Of a stretch of DNA of 34,088 bases, positions 22,517-30,508 are shown one piece after another; within the stretch, counting starts at the first letter, position 1; each line of letters begins with the position of its first letter. The stretch is from an uncultured Opitutia bacterium (GTDB lineage: Bacteria > Verrucomicrobiota > Verrucomicrobiia > Opitutales > UBA953). Position numbers and translations under genes: made by a program. Where the stretch lies: assembly GCA_903913915.1 (NCBI GenBank), contig CAIWNE010000091.1, positions 1-34,088 of the forward strand. Reading direction: 5' to 3'. Under the pieces are notes generated by a model that saw nothing but the letters and a program-made list of their open reading frames with translations, was not told the origin of the DNA and made no database searches.

Positions 22517-23827
22517 ATGGACGGCGTGTCCTCTCCATTTCGCAGACTGCTTCTCCTCGGCCTGATGGGGCCGGCGGCCGGAGTCTGCCTGGCGCAGCAG
22601 GTCGAGCCCTTCGAGGAGCCGCCCATCAATTATTCGGCCACCCAGACCAACGACCGGGCCACGGCCATCAACGCCGCCTTCCAAAGCCGCGCCGACGAGA
22701 TCCGTTCCATGCCCGCCAAGAAGCGGCTCAAGTGGCTGCTCGACGAGCTGGGCGTGCCCGTCGAGTCGCAGATCTTCGTGTTCAGCAAGACCAGCCTGCA
22801 GCGCGACCTGATCAATCCGGAGACCCCCCGCGTCCTCTATTTCTCCGACGAAGCGTACGTCGGCTGGTCCGTGACCGGCTCGTTCGAAGTCTCCGTCTTC
22901 GACGCCAGGCTCGGCACGACCTTCTACCTGTTCGACCAGCATGCGTCGAAGTCGGAACCCCTGCTGGAACGCAGCGGCGACTGCCTGCTCTGCCACTCGC
23001 GCCATGAGCATACCCCGTCCCTGCGCACGCGGACCGTGTTCCCGGACGCCAACGGCGAACCGCTCAGCGGATCCGGCGGGTCGAACATCGCCCCGTCCAC
23101 GCCGCTCGCCGAACGCTGGGGCGGCTGGTACCTCACGGGCACCGCGGACCCCTTCCAGCATCGCGCGAACCTGACCGGCAAGAAGGTCGAGGACTTCGAG
23201 GGCCCTAACGCGATGCCGACGCGCAACCTCGCCACGCTCGACGGCGTCGTGGACACGCATCGCTACCTGCTCAAGACCAGCGACATCATCCCGATGCTGA
23301 TGCACGACCATCAGGTGCACGTGCACAACGTGCTCTCGACGGCCAACCAGGACGCCCGCATCGCGCTCCATCGCTGGCCGGCGATGCGCGAGATCCTCGG
23401 CCTGCCGAAAGACGCGCCGCCGCAGGGGTCGTGCCGCGTCGTGTTCGACAGCCAGGCGGAGAAGATCCTCGACGCCCTGCTCTGCCGCGACGAGGCCCCC
23501 TGGCCGGCGGAAGGCATCCGGAGCGACGGCGTCTTCGCCTCCGCCTATGCCAAGACCCGCAAGCCCGACGCCAAAGGACGTTCGCTGCGCGACCTCGAAC
23601 TCAAGACGCGGCTCTTCCGCTATCGTTGCAGCCCGCTCATCTATTCTCAGAGCTTCGCGACCCTGCCGAAGGACCTGCGAGACGACGTGCTGCTGCGCCT
23701 CTCCGCCGGCTTGCGCGCCTTCCCGCCCTCCCCTGCGTTCGGTCATCTGGCCGAGGACGAGCGCGTGGCGATCCACGAGATCCTGACGGCGACGTTGCCT
23801 GACCTGCCGGCCGGCTGGGGCAAGTAA
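22517..23827 (+). CDS. Secreted protein of unknown function with one c-type haem site
   Basis: A 436-residue exported protein (hydrophobic signal ~9-26). I do not recognise a named family. It has one CxxCH haem-attachment motif, CLLCH (156-160), followed by SRHEH, and other His-rich segments (MHDHQVHVHNVL, ~275) that could supply ligands or metal sites. Conserved-looking blocks include NDRATAINAAFQSR, RVLYFSDEAYVGWSVTG, FYLFDQHASKSEPLLERSGDCLLC, RWGGWYLTG and RHRYLLKTSDIIPMLM-like sequence. The ATG at 22517 is chosen over a GTG at 22493 because AGAGGG lies nine bases upstream, one of the few good Shine-Dalgarno sequences here. It begins 33 bases after the sigma-factor stop, so the two may be co-transcribed. 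A periplasmic electron-transfer or redox role is inference. Confidence 0.8.
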   Translation: MDGVSSPFRRLLLLGLMGPAAGVCLAQQVEPFEEPPINYSATQTNDRATAINAAFQSRADEIRSMPAKKRLKWLLDELGVPVESQIFVFSKTSLQRDLINPETPRVLYFSDEAYVGWSVTGSFEVSVFDARLGTTFYLFDQHASKSEPLLERSGDCLLCHSRHEHTPSLRTRTVFPDANGEPLSGSGGSNIAPSTPLAERWGGWYLTGTADPFQHRANLTGKKVEDFEGPNAMPTRNLATLDGVVDTHRYLLKTSDIIPMLMHDHQVHVHNVLSTANQDARIALHRWPAMREILGLPKDAPPQGSCRVVFDSQAEKILDALLCRDEAPWPAEGIRSDGVFASAYAKTRKPDAKGRSLRDLELKTRLFRYRCSPLIYSQSFATLPKDLRDDVLLRLSAGLRAFPPSPAFGHLAEDERVAIHEILTATLPDLPAGWGK

Positions 23828-23838
23828 GGCGGACGCAA

Positions 23839-23872
23839 AAAGGGCCGGCCCTCTTCCGAGGCCCGGCCCTTT
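23839..23872. terminator. Bidirectional hairpin terminator
   Basis: Ten-base stem AAAGGGCCGG/CCGGCCCTTT, with an inner CCTC/GAGG stem in the loop, between the convergent genes ending at 23827 and 23892. A-run on the left and T-run on the right (AAAAAGGG, CCCTTTGC) allow it to serve both strands. Confidence 0.85.
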
Positions 23873-23891
23873 GCTTCGAACGCCCGGCGGC

Positions 23892-24680
23892 TTACTTGAC
23901 GAGCGAGGCGAGCTTCTCGCGGATCGCGTCGGCCTCGATCTGGTAGCCGGCGGCGGTCAGGTGCAGGCGATCCTTCATGATCTCGACGGTCAGGGTGCCG
24001 TCAGGCTTGAGGAACTTCTGCCCGATGTCGAAGAAGTGGACCTTCTTGCCGTCGTCGAGCTTGGCGATGATCGCGTTGACGGCCTGGTTCTTGGCGCGGC
24101 CGGGGTTGGCCTTCGGGTCTTCCTTCTCGCCGCGGGGGAAGATCGCGAGGAGGAGGACCTTGGTGTCCGGGGTGCGCTTGTGGATGGCCTCGATGATGTT
24201 CTTGATGCCGGCCGCGATCTGCTCGGGGGAATTCTCGGCGGTGCCGGAGTTGTTGGTGCCGATCATCAGCACGACGGCCTTGGGCTTGATGCCTTCGAAC
24301 TCGCCGTTCTCGACGCGCCAGAGCACGTGCTGGACGCGGTCGCCGCCGATGCCGAAGTTGGCGGCCTTGTATTGGGAATACTCCTTGTCGAAGAGGGCCT
24401 TCTGGCCGTTCCAGCCGGCGGTGATGGAGTCGCCGAGGAAGACGACCTGGGCTTCGCCCTTCTTCGCGATCGCGACGAAGGACTCATGCGCCTTGGCGAA
24501 GGCGGGCTGGATCTGGCCGTCGTTGCCGAGCTTGGGCGCGGCGACGTCGGCGGGCTGGACCGGCAGCTTCACGGCGGGGGCGGCGGCCTTCTTGGGGGCT
24601 TCTTTCTTGGCTTCCTGGGCGACGACGGAGGCGGCGCCGAGCAGGGAAAGCCCGAGGAGGAGGGACAGGGTGCGTTTCAT
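23892..24680 (-). CDS. Secreted SGNH/GDSL-type hydrolase
   Basis: A 262-residue exported protein (signal ~1-21) with an Ala/Lys/Pro linker, then an SGNH hydrolase domain. The four blocks are visible: FLGDSITAGW (nucleophile Ser85), FGIGGDR (~109-115), MIGTNNSG (Asn143) and DRLHLTAAGY (Asp237, His240). It resembles the PAF-acetylhydrolase/lysophospholipase-like branch common in Planctomycetota and Verrucomicrobiota, many of which deacetylate or de-esterify glycans. The substrate cannot be told. Transcribed alone; it shares a bidirectional terminator with the haem protein. Confidence 0.92.
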   Translation of the reverse strand: MKRTLSLLLGLSLLGAASVVAQEAKKEAPKKAAAPAVKLPVQPADVAAPKLGNDGQIQPAFAKAHESFVAIAKKGEAQVVFLGDSITAGWNGQKALFDKEYSQYKAANFGIGGDRVQHVLWRVENGEFEGIKPKAVVLMIGTNNSGTAENSPEQIAAGIKNIIEAIHKRTPDTKVLLLAIFPRGEKEDPKANPGRAKNQAVNAIIAKLDDGKKVHFFDIGQKFLKPDGTLTVEIMKDRLHLTAAGYQIEADAIREKLASLVK

Positions 24681-24747
24681 GGGGTGTCTGGAGGGTACAT
24701 CCTTTTCGCCCCGGAGTTCCCTCCTGTCAACGCCCGGCCCCTCGGGC

Positions 24748-24775
24748 TTGCTCCCTCCCGCTACGGGCGTAGGTG
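24748..24775 (+). promoter_or_regulatory. Candidate cupin promoter, leaderless arrangement
   Basis: TTGCTC (24748-24753) and TAGGTG (24770-24775), spaced 16 bases, with the -10 six bases before the ATG at 24782. Same geometry as panC and the gene at 3123, though the -10 lacks the final T. The AGGT within it could alternatively be a weak Shine-Dalgarno. Confidence 0.35.
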
Positions 24776-24781
24776 TCTTGC

Positions 24782-25183
24782 ATGAGCAAACCCCTGCGTT
24801 TCGTGACCAAGGCCGAGGCCGTCAAAGAAGATTACAAAGGACGCACCAACTATTGGCTGACGCGTCCGGAACTGACCGGCGCGAAAGACCTGCAGGTCTG
24901 CGAGGCGACCCTGCCGCCCGGCGAGGGCCACGCCTTCCACACGCACCCCGAGCTCGAGGAGATGATCTACGTCCTCGCCGGCGAGGTGGAGCAATGGGTC
25001 GAGAAGGAGAAGCGAGTCCTGAAGCCCGGCGACGCCGCGCACATCCCCGCGGGCATCGTGCACGCGACGTTCAACGCCTCGAAGGCCGACGCGACGATCC
25101 TGGCGATCCTTTCGCCCGGCGCGAGCAAGGGGCCCTTCATGGTCGACGTCAGCGGCGAGACCCCTTGGAAGGACCTGCGCTGA
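24782..25183 (+). CDS. Small single-domain cupin protein
   Basis: A 133-residue cytoplasmic protein with one cupin barrel. Motif 1 is PPGEGHAFHTHPELEEMIYVLAGEVE (metal ligands likely His53, His55 and Glu59 or Glu60); motif 2 is LKPGDAAHIPAGIVHATFN (His94). Cupins of this size include sugar isomerases, dioxygenases and binding proteins, and the function here is not readable. The ATG at 24782 is preferred over a GTG at 24773. It converges on the DUF1080 gene with only nine bases between stops. Confidence 0.88.
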   Translation: MSKPLRFVTKAEAVKEDYKGRTNYWLTRPELTGAKDLQVCEATLPPGEGHAFHTHPELEEMIYVLAGEVEQWVEKEKRVLKPGDAAHIPAGIVHATFNASKADATILAILSPGASKGPFMVDVSGETPWKDLR

Positions 25184-25192
25184 GGTCCGGGC

Positions 25193-25864
25193 TTACTTCA
25201 GTTCCTTGATCCGCACGTTGCGGTACCAGACGCGCTTGGCCTCGTCCTGGAAGCCGACGTGTCCGTCGGCCGGGCGGTCCTTCATCGGAGAACTGTCGAG
25301 GTCGAGGACGATGGTACGCTCGCCGTTGAAGTCGACGGTCAGATGGCGGTCCTTGAGCGTGAGCGTGTAGCGGTTCCACTCGCCGGCCGCCTTCACCATG
25401 TTCTTCGAGGGAGCCATCGCGCGGATGATGCCGCCGCAGTCGTGGTGGCCGGGCTTGGCCAACCCGTAGGTGTCGAGGATCTGGAGCTCGATGCCCTTGG
25501 TCACCGGATCCAGCGGGTCGGCCACGCAAAAGAAGACTCCGGAGTTGCCCGTGGGCTCGATCTTGAATTCGAGGTCGAGGACGAAGTCGCGATACTTGCG
25601 CTCGGTGAAGAGATAGGCGTCGAAACGCTTCCAGCCCGTCTCGCCCGCACGAGGCTTCAGCGTGACGGTGCCATCCGCATCATAGACCCAGTTGCCCTTG
25701 GTCCGCCAGCCGGCGAGGTCCTTACCGTTCAAGAGCGGGACGAAGCCCGGGGCGTCCGCGGCCGGATGCGGCACCGGGGCGACCGGGGCGCTGACGGGAT
25801 AATTCTCCGGGGCGGCGGAAAGCGCGAAGGGCAGCACGAAGGCGAGCAGCAGGGAGCGGGACAT
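25193..25864 (-). CDS. Secreted DUF1080 / 3-keto-disaccharide hydrolase family protein
   Basis: A 223-residue exported protein (signal ~1-17) formed by a single DUF1080 domain (PF06439, concanavalin-like beta-sandwich). Motifs: GFVPLLNGKDLAGWRTKGNW, AYLFTERKYRDFVLDLEFKIEPTGNSGVFF, GIELQILDTYG, HDCGGIIRAMAPSKNMVKAAGEWNRYTLTLKDRHLTVDFNG and GHVGFQDEAKRVWYRNVRIKEL. Some members of this family cleave 3-keto-glycosides after oxidation of a sugar at C3; others may only bind glycans. Presence alongside PSCyt-type oxidoreductases fits oxidative glycan breakdown, but the link is inferred. Confidence 0.93.
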   Translation of the reverse strand: MSRSLLLAFVLPFALSAAPENYPVSAPVAPVPHPAADAPGFVPLLNGKDLAGWRTKGNWVYDADGTVTLKPRAGETGWKRFDAYLFTERKYRDFVLDLEFKIEPTGNSGVFFCVADPLDPVTKGIELQILDTYGLAKPGHHDCGGIIRAMAPSKNMVKAAGEWNRYTLTLKDRHLTVDFNGERTIVLDLDSSPMKDRPADGHVGFQDEAKRVWYRNVRIKELK

Positions 25865-25911
25865 GAGGATGGGTTAATCCGCCGGCGGCGGAGGTCGAGC
25901 CGCATATCGGG

Positions 25912-25939
25912 TTGGACTGCCTCCCGCTTGTCATAATAA
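25912..25939 (+). promoter_or_regulatory. Candidate promoter of the S9 peptidase gene
   Basis: TTGGAC (25912-25917) and TAATAA (25934-25939), spaced 16 bases; the ATG at 25949 follows nine bases later, so the leader would be two or three bases at most. No Shine-Dalgarno is present. Confidence 0.45.
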
Positions 25940-25948
25940 AGATACGAC

Positions 25949-27874
25949 ATGGGCCGCCCCTCCCTGCTCGCCACCCTCCTCTGCCTGCTGGCCGCGGCCG
26001 GCCGCGCCGCGGTGCCGTCCAACATCGTCGCGGAAGGCGTCCCGCCCGTCCCCGCCGCGCTCACCGCCGAGCTCACCCCTTACCTCAACCTGGGCGGCGC
26101 GAGTTTCCGCGGCTGGCGCTCCACGGGGCGCGAGGCGATCGTCACGACCCGGATCGGCGACGCCACGCATCTCCACGCGATGGCCGCCCCGCTGGCGAAA
26201 CGCGTCGCCCTGACCGGCGGCCCTGAACCGGTGAAGTCCGGACAGATGCAGCCCGGCGGGTCGCTGCTGCTTTATTCCGCCGACGTGGGCGGCGACGAGA
26301 ACTACCAGCTCTTCCTCAAGGACACCGCGGACGCGAAGGCCCAGCCGACGCGCCTCACGGACGGAAAGTCACGCAACATAGAGGCCTGCTGGTCGCGCGA
26401 CGGCCGCCGGATCGCCTTCGCCACCAACCGGCGCAACGGAAAGGACAGCGACATCGTCATCCTCGAAGCGCGTGCGCCCTACGCCGAACGGATCGTCCAT
26501 ACCGGCGCTTCGCCCGGATGGGGACCGGTCGAATGGTCGCCCGACGGCACGCAGCTGCTGCTCCGCCAGTCGATGGGCCTGGAAGAGAGCCGACTCTGGA
26601 CGATGGACGTCGCCACCGCGAAGAAGACCCAGGTCACGCCGAAGACCGGCAAGAGCTATTTCACCCAGGCGACCTACGGCGAGGGCGGCAAGGCCGTCTA
26701 TGCGCTGTCCACGCTCGACGCGGACTTCCTGACGCCGACGCGCATCGACCTCGCGACCGGCGCGCTCCGCAAGCTGACCGAAGGCCCCGCGTGGGACGGA
26801 GAGGAACTCGTCGTCTCCGAAGACGGCCTGCGCCTCGTCGTCGCCTTCAACGTCGAAGGCTTCTCCGAACTGCGTTGCTGGGACCTCGGCACGGGCCGGC
26901 CGCTGGCCGCACCGAAGCTCAAGGCCGGCGTGCTGAGCAACCTCGCCTTCCGTCCGGGGAGCCACGAGGTCGGGTTCACGCTGAACAGCGAGGACTCCGC
27001 GAACGACGCCTGGTCGGCCGACCTCGACAAAGGCGAAGTCACGCGCTGGACAAGCCGCACCTCGAAGCCGAAGAAGGAGATCCCGAATCCGGAGCCCTTC
27101 ATCACGCGCGTCGCCAGCTTCGACGGCGTGAGCATCCCGGCGCTCGTCTATCCGCCGGATCCGAAGAAATTCCCCGGCAAGCGGCCCGTCCTGATGATCT
27201 TCCATGGCGGCCCCGAAGGCCAGTCCCGGCCCGGCTACCGCGGTACGTTCCACTTCTTCCTGAACGAGCTCGGCGTGGCGCTCGTCTATCCGAACATCCG
27301 CGGCTCCACCGGCTACGGCCGGAAGTACCTCGCCCTGGACGACGGCCTGAAGCGGGAAGATGCGATCAAGGACGTCGGCGCGATCCTCGGCTGGGTGGCG
27401 AAGTCCGACCGCCTCGACGGTCGGCGCGTCGCCGCCTACGGCGGCAGCTACGGCGGCTTCATGAGCCTGGCCTGCCTCGTGAACTACGCCGACCGCTTCC
27501 GATGCGGCGTGGACAACGTCGGCATCGCGAACTTCGCGACTTTCCTGCGCGACACTTCGGACTACCGTCGCGGCGCCCGCCGCATGGAATACGGCGATGA
27601 GCGCAAGCCGGAGGTGAAGGCCTTCCTCGACCGCATCTCCCCCGCCAACCATGCGGACCAGATCCGCGCGCCGCTCCTGATCATCCAGGGGAAGAACGAC
27701 CCGCGCGTGCCCGTCACCGAAGCCGAACGGATGCGCGACGCCGTGAAGGCCAACGGCGGGAAGGTCTGGTACGTGATGGCCAAGGACGAGGGCCACGGCT
27801 TCGTGAAGAAGACCAACGCGGACTACCAGTTCGAGGCCACGATCCTCTTCCTCCGGGCCTACCTGCTGGACTAA
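25949..27874 (+). CDS. Secreted S9-family prolyl oligopeptidase
   Basis: A 641-residue serine peptidase of the S9 (prolyl oligopeptidase/acylaminoacyl peptidase) type. A short signal (~1-20) predicts export. Residues ~60-370 form a WD/TolB-like beta-propeller with repeats such as SRNIEACWSRDGRRIAFATNRR and PVEWSPDGTQLLLRQS. The C-terminal alpha/beta-hydrolase domain (~385-641) carries VLMIFHGGPEGQSRPGY, LVYPNIRGSTGYGRKYL, the nucleophile motif YGGSYGGFMSL (Ser500), GKNDPRVPV (Asp584) and DEGHGFVKK (His616), so the catalytic triad is complete. It likely degrades oligopeptides in the periplasm. Single-gene unit divergent from DUF1080. Confidence 0.95.
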   Translation: MGRPSLLATLLCLLAAAGRAAVPSNIVAEGVPPVPAALTAELTPYLNLGGASFRGWRSTGREAIVTTRIGDATHLHAMAAPLAKRVALTGGPEPVKSGQMQPGGSLLLYSADVGGDENYQLFLKDTADAKAQPTRLTDGKSRNIEACWSRDGRRIAFATNRRNGKDSDIVILEARAPYAERIVHTGASPGWGPVEWSPDGTQLLLRQSMGLEESRLWTMDVATAKKTQVTPKTGKSYFTQATYGEGGKAVYALSTLDADFLTPTRIDLATGALRKLTEGPAWDGEELVVSEDGLRLVVAFNVEGFSELRCWDLGTGRPLAAPKLKAGVLSNLAFRPGSHEVGFTLNSEDSANDAWSADLDKGEVTRWTSRTSKPKKEIPNPEPFITRVASFDGVSIPALVYPPDPKKFPGKRPVLMIFHGGPEGQSRPGYRGTFHFFLNELGVALVYPNIRGSTGYGRKYLALDDGLKREDAIKDVGAILGWVAKSDRLDGRRVAAYGGSYGGFMSLACLVNYADRFRCGVDNVGIANFATFLRDTSDYRRGARRMEYGDERKPEVKAFLDRISPANHADQIRAPLLIIQGKNDPRVPVTEAERMRDAVKANGGKVWYVMAKDEGHGFVKKTNADYQFEATILFLRAYLLD

Positions 27875-27916
27875 ACGACCGGGTCGGGCATATCCCCGGA
27901 GACGCCCCTCGATTCC

Positions 27917-27943
27917 CCCGCAAATCGGCGGGTTATATTATTT
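27917..27943 (+). terminator. Weak hairpin, possible terminator of the S9 peptidase
   Basis: Five-base stem CCCGC/GCGGG with a 6-base loop, followed by TTATATTATTT, 43 bases after the stop at 27874. The stem is short; the AT-rich tail could also be part of a promoter. Confidence 0.4.
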
Positions 27944-27961
27944 CGGAAAACCGCCGGCCAC

Positions 27962-27996
27962 CCTCTGGACAACCGTCGGCGGCCGGGCATAGTAGC
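27962..27996 (+). promoter_or_regulatory. Candidate promoter of the gene at 28134
   Basis: CTGGAC followed after 17 bases by CATAGT within GGGCATAGTA. The arrangement, including the GGG before CATAGTA, matches that at 21338-21367 before the sigma-factor gene. Leader to the ATG would be about 135 bases. The rest of the 27875-28133 gap shows no gene. Confidence 0.3.
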
Positions 27997-28133
27997 GTCC
28001 TCGGCCAGTTCTCCGCCCACCCCGGCGTCCCTGTCCGCTCCCTCCATTCTATTGTTCACCATTCCAGCCGCGCGCCGTTTCACCACGGACCGCACGGCAG
28101 GGACGCCCTCTCTTCCTTTTAAAACACCCACCC

Positions 28134-28940
28134 ATGAAACGCCGCTCCTCTCCGCCCACCCGCCCTCGCCCGCTCCTCCGCCGCCGCTTCGACACGTCGC
28201 TTCCGCCGGCGGTCATCCGCGCCCGGCTGGAGGATCGCGTCTGCTCCGAAACCTCCCTGCCTCCGCTCTTCGTCCTGCCCTCGGTCAAGGAATCCGTCCG
28301 CCTGAGCGGACCGGAGCTGCACGGCGACCTTCACGTGCGCCTCGCGGTCAGCAAGACCGCCTTGGCCGCCTTCACGGGAAACACCACCGAGGTCACGATC
28401 GATTTCCGCGCCGCGGACAAGGCGGTCGTCCAATCGGTCGTCGCCGCCTTCGGTCCGGAACTCGTCGAAGCCAAGGTGCGTCGTCCGCGTCAGGAAGTGA
28501 TGGGCCACTCGGTCGCCGGCCACCAACCCAACGTCGGCCACTTCCTCGCCTGGGCGGCCCGTATGCCGAGCATGGCCGACCACCTCATCCTCGAGTCGGC
28601 CGTCGATGCGGGCTTCGCATGCGAATTCGACTGCTTCGAACATATCCACGCCGCGATGCGCGCGCTGGACTTCATGCGCATGGTCCGGATGGAGGGCGGC
28701 ATCGGCAGCGCTTGCGACGGTGACGAGATCCCGCCGCACCTGCGCCACCCGACGCGCCAGGGCCTGACGGGCAAGGCGGCGGTGGTCGTGGTCCACGCGG
28801 ACCAGAAGATCTGCCTCAACGCGACGATCGATTCCAAGCCGGATCCCGCGGGCAAGCGCCTGCGCATCCACTACGGCTGGTCTTCCGGATTGCAGCGTTA
28901 CGTCGTCGGCTGGGTCAGCGACCTCGCGCCGAAGGCCTGA
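28134..28940 (+). CDS. Protein of unknown function with Arg/Pro-rich N-terminus
   Basis: A 268-residue protein I cannot place. The first ~30 residues are strongly basic (MKRRSSPPTRPRPLLRRRF), without a hydrophobic core, so not a signal peptide; they could bind nucleic acid or membrane, or be disordered. The remainder looks globular: VRLSGPELHGDLHVRLAVSKTALAAF, TEVTIDFRAADKAVVQSVVAAFG, HQPNVGHFLAWAARMPSMADHLILESAVDAGF, VVVVHADQKICLNATID and YGWSSGLQRYVVGWVSDL. Codon use matches its neighbours, so recent transfer is not suggested. No Shine-Dalgarno precedes the ATG. Its stop is six bases from that of the convergent oxidoreductase. Confidence 0.75.
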   Translation: MKRRSSPPTRPRPLLRRRFDTSLPPAVIRARLEDRVCSETSLPPLFVLPSVKESVRLSGPELHGDLHVRLAVSKTALAAFTGNTTEVTIDFRAADKAVVQSVVAAFGPELVEAKVRRPRQEVMGHSVAGHQPNVGHFLAWAARMPSMADHLILESAVDAGFACEFDCFEHIHAAMRALDFMRMVRMEGGIGSACDGDEIPPHLRHPTRQGLTGKAAVVVVHADQKICLNATIDSKPDPAGKRLRIHYGWSSGLQRYVVGWVSDLAPKA

Positions 28941-28946
28941 GAAGGT

Positions 28947-30437
28947 TCAGACGCCCGCGCTCGCCGCGGCGTCGCCGAGCGGATTCGCGTTCGGATCGCG
29001 CAGGTAGGCGTCGGCCTTGGCCGAGACGATCACGCCGTAATTGATGGTGCCAAGCCAGCCGGACATGATGATGCCGACGCTGCCTGCATGATAGAAGCCG
29101 CCGACCTGCTCGGGCAGGGCCATCGAGACCTTGAGGCCTTCGAACTTCGTGCCGAAGGAGGTGCCTCCGACGTGACGGACGTAGCGCTGCACGGTGCGCG
29201 GGGTGGCGGCCTCGGCATGGTCCACCTTCGAACGGATGTCGGGGATGAACTTCTCGAGGCCCTTGAAGGACTCCTCGATGACGCGCGCCTTATGCGTCGC
29301 GTAGTCGGCCTCGGAGAGCTGGGCCCAGTCCTCGAATTTCTGGTTGATCGAGGTGACGATCGCGTAATGCGGCTTCTTGGTATGCGGACGGGTGTCCGGA
29401 TAATAGACCGAGTAGGTGCGCGAGGTGGTGTGGAAGTCGACGAGCTCCTGGCTCGAGAACGGCTTGGCCTCTGAGGTGAACACGAGGTCTCCGATATGCG
29501 GGATGGTCTCGCCTTCGCGCACGCCCATGTAGACCTGGCAGGAAGAAGTGTTCACGCGGACCTTGCGGGCCTCCTCGAGGAACGGGGCTTCGAAGGCGGC
29601 CTCGCCGCCCATCTTCAGGACGGTGTCCTTGATGTTGGCGTTCGAGACGACCGTCGAACAGGCAACTTCGGCTTCCTCGCCGAGGCGCGTGCCGCGCAGC
29701 TTCACGCCCACGACGCGACGACGGCCGGAGGCGTCCTTCTCGACGTGGACCTTCTCGACGAGCACGTTGCGGCGGATGTCGACCCCATTGGCCTTCATCT
29801 CGGCCGTCATGAGGTTGATCATGGTGTCCGTGCCGCCCTGGAAGATGAACACCCCCTTCGACATGAAGTTCGAGAAGACGATGCCGAAGGTAATCGCCGG
29901 GTCGTCGAGGGTGGAGCCGTTGGCGTAGGCGATCGGCTCGAGGAGCAGGCGCTGGACGTCCGGGCGGCCCGGGAAGAACTGCTCGAACAGCTGGCGCGTG
30001 GTGCGCGGGTCGTTGTCGTAGTAGTTCATCTCGCGCAGGTGCGCGAAGAAGGCCTCGACGGTCTCCGGCGCCAGCTTGAACTGCTCGATGAGGATGCGCG
30101 TGAAGTCGGCGCGGTCGAAGGTCGTGCGGACGTCGAAGTCCGGGTTGATGAAGCGGACGTCGGTGAGCTGATGGATGCGGTCCGAGATCTCCTTGGTCCA
30201 GTAGCGGCGCGTGGACTTGATCATCCCGTGCGGGAAGCCGTGCAGGGAGATGTCGAAGACGTGGCCGCCGGCGCGCTTGAAGAACGTGGCGAGGCCGCCG
30301 AGCTGGTAGTGATGCTCGAGGAGGAGCACCTTGCGGCCGAACTTCGCGAGGTTGTTCGCCGCGGTCATCCCGCCGAGGCCGGCGCCGATGACGACGGCGT
30401 CGTAGCGAGGGAGAAGGTTGTCGAACGGCGAGGGCAT
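28947..30437 (-). CDS. FAD-dependent phytoene desaturase/carotenoid isomerase-like oxidoreductase
   Basis: A 496-residue flavoprotein of the phytoene dehydrogenase-like group (COG1233). The N-terminal dinucleotide-binding motif is [36 protein letters not shown] (Gly18, Gly20, Gly23, Glu41). The mid-protein [34 protein letters not shown] and the C-terminal [34 protein letters not shown] complete the fold. No signal peptide. Relatives act on carotenoids or on retinol (RetSat-like), but with no crt genes nearby the substrate is open. It lies downstream of the ABC ATPase, separated by 71 bases that hold a TTGACC-N16-TAACCC promoter candidate. Confidence 0.88.
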   Translation of the reverse strand: MPSPFDNLLPRYDAVVIGAGLGGMTAANNLAKFGRKVLLLEHHYQLGGLATFFKRAGGHVFDISLHGFPHGMIKSTRRYWTKEISDRIHQLTDVRFINPDFDVRTTFDRADFTRILIEQFKLAPETVEAFFAHLREMNYYDNDPRTTRQLFEQFFPGRPDVQRLLLEPIAYANGSTLDDPAITFGIVFSNFMSKGVFIFQGGTDTMINLMTAEMKANGVDIRRNVLVEKVHVEKDASGRRRVVGVKLRGTRLGEEAEVACSTVVSNANIKDTVLKMGGEAAFEAPFLEEARKVRVNTSSCQVYMGVREGETIPHIGDLVFTSEAKPFSSQELVDFHTTSRTYSVYYPDTRPHTKKPHYAIVTSINQKFEDWAQLSEADYATHKARVIEESFKGLEKFIPDIRSKVDHAEAATPRTVQRYVRHVGGTSFGTKFEGLKVSMALPEQVGGFYHAGSVGIIMSGWLGTINYGVIVSAKADAYLRDPNANPLGDAAASAGV

Positions 30438-30467
30438 TGCGAAGGAGGATGAAGTAGGACGAAGCAG

Positions 30468-30495
30468 GGGTTAAGGGGAAGTCGAAAGCGGTCAA
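30468..30495 (-). promoter_or_regulatory. Candidate promoter of the FAD oxidoreductase gene
   Basis: On the minus strand TTGACC (30490-30495) and TAACCC (30468-30473), spaced 16. The -35 lies inside a small inverted repeat, GCGGT-CAA-ACCGC on the plus strand (30488-30500), which could form a weak hairpin at the end of the ABC gene or act as an operator. Confidence 0.4.
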
Positions 30496-30508
30496 ACCGC
30501 CCCGCCGC

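Noticed and set aside
27934-27943. TATATTATTT as a strong -10 for the orphan at 28134
   Set aside because: No -35 at a suitable distance, about 190 bases from the start, and better explained as the tail of a weak terminator.
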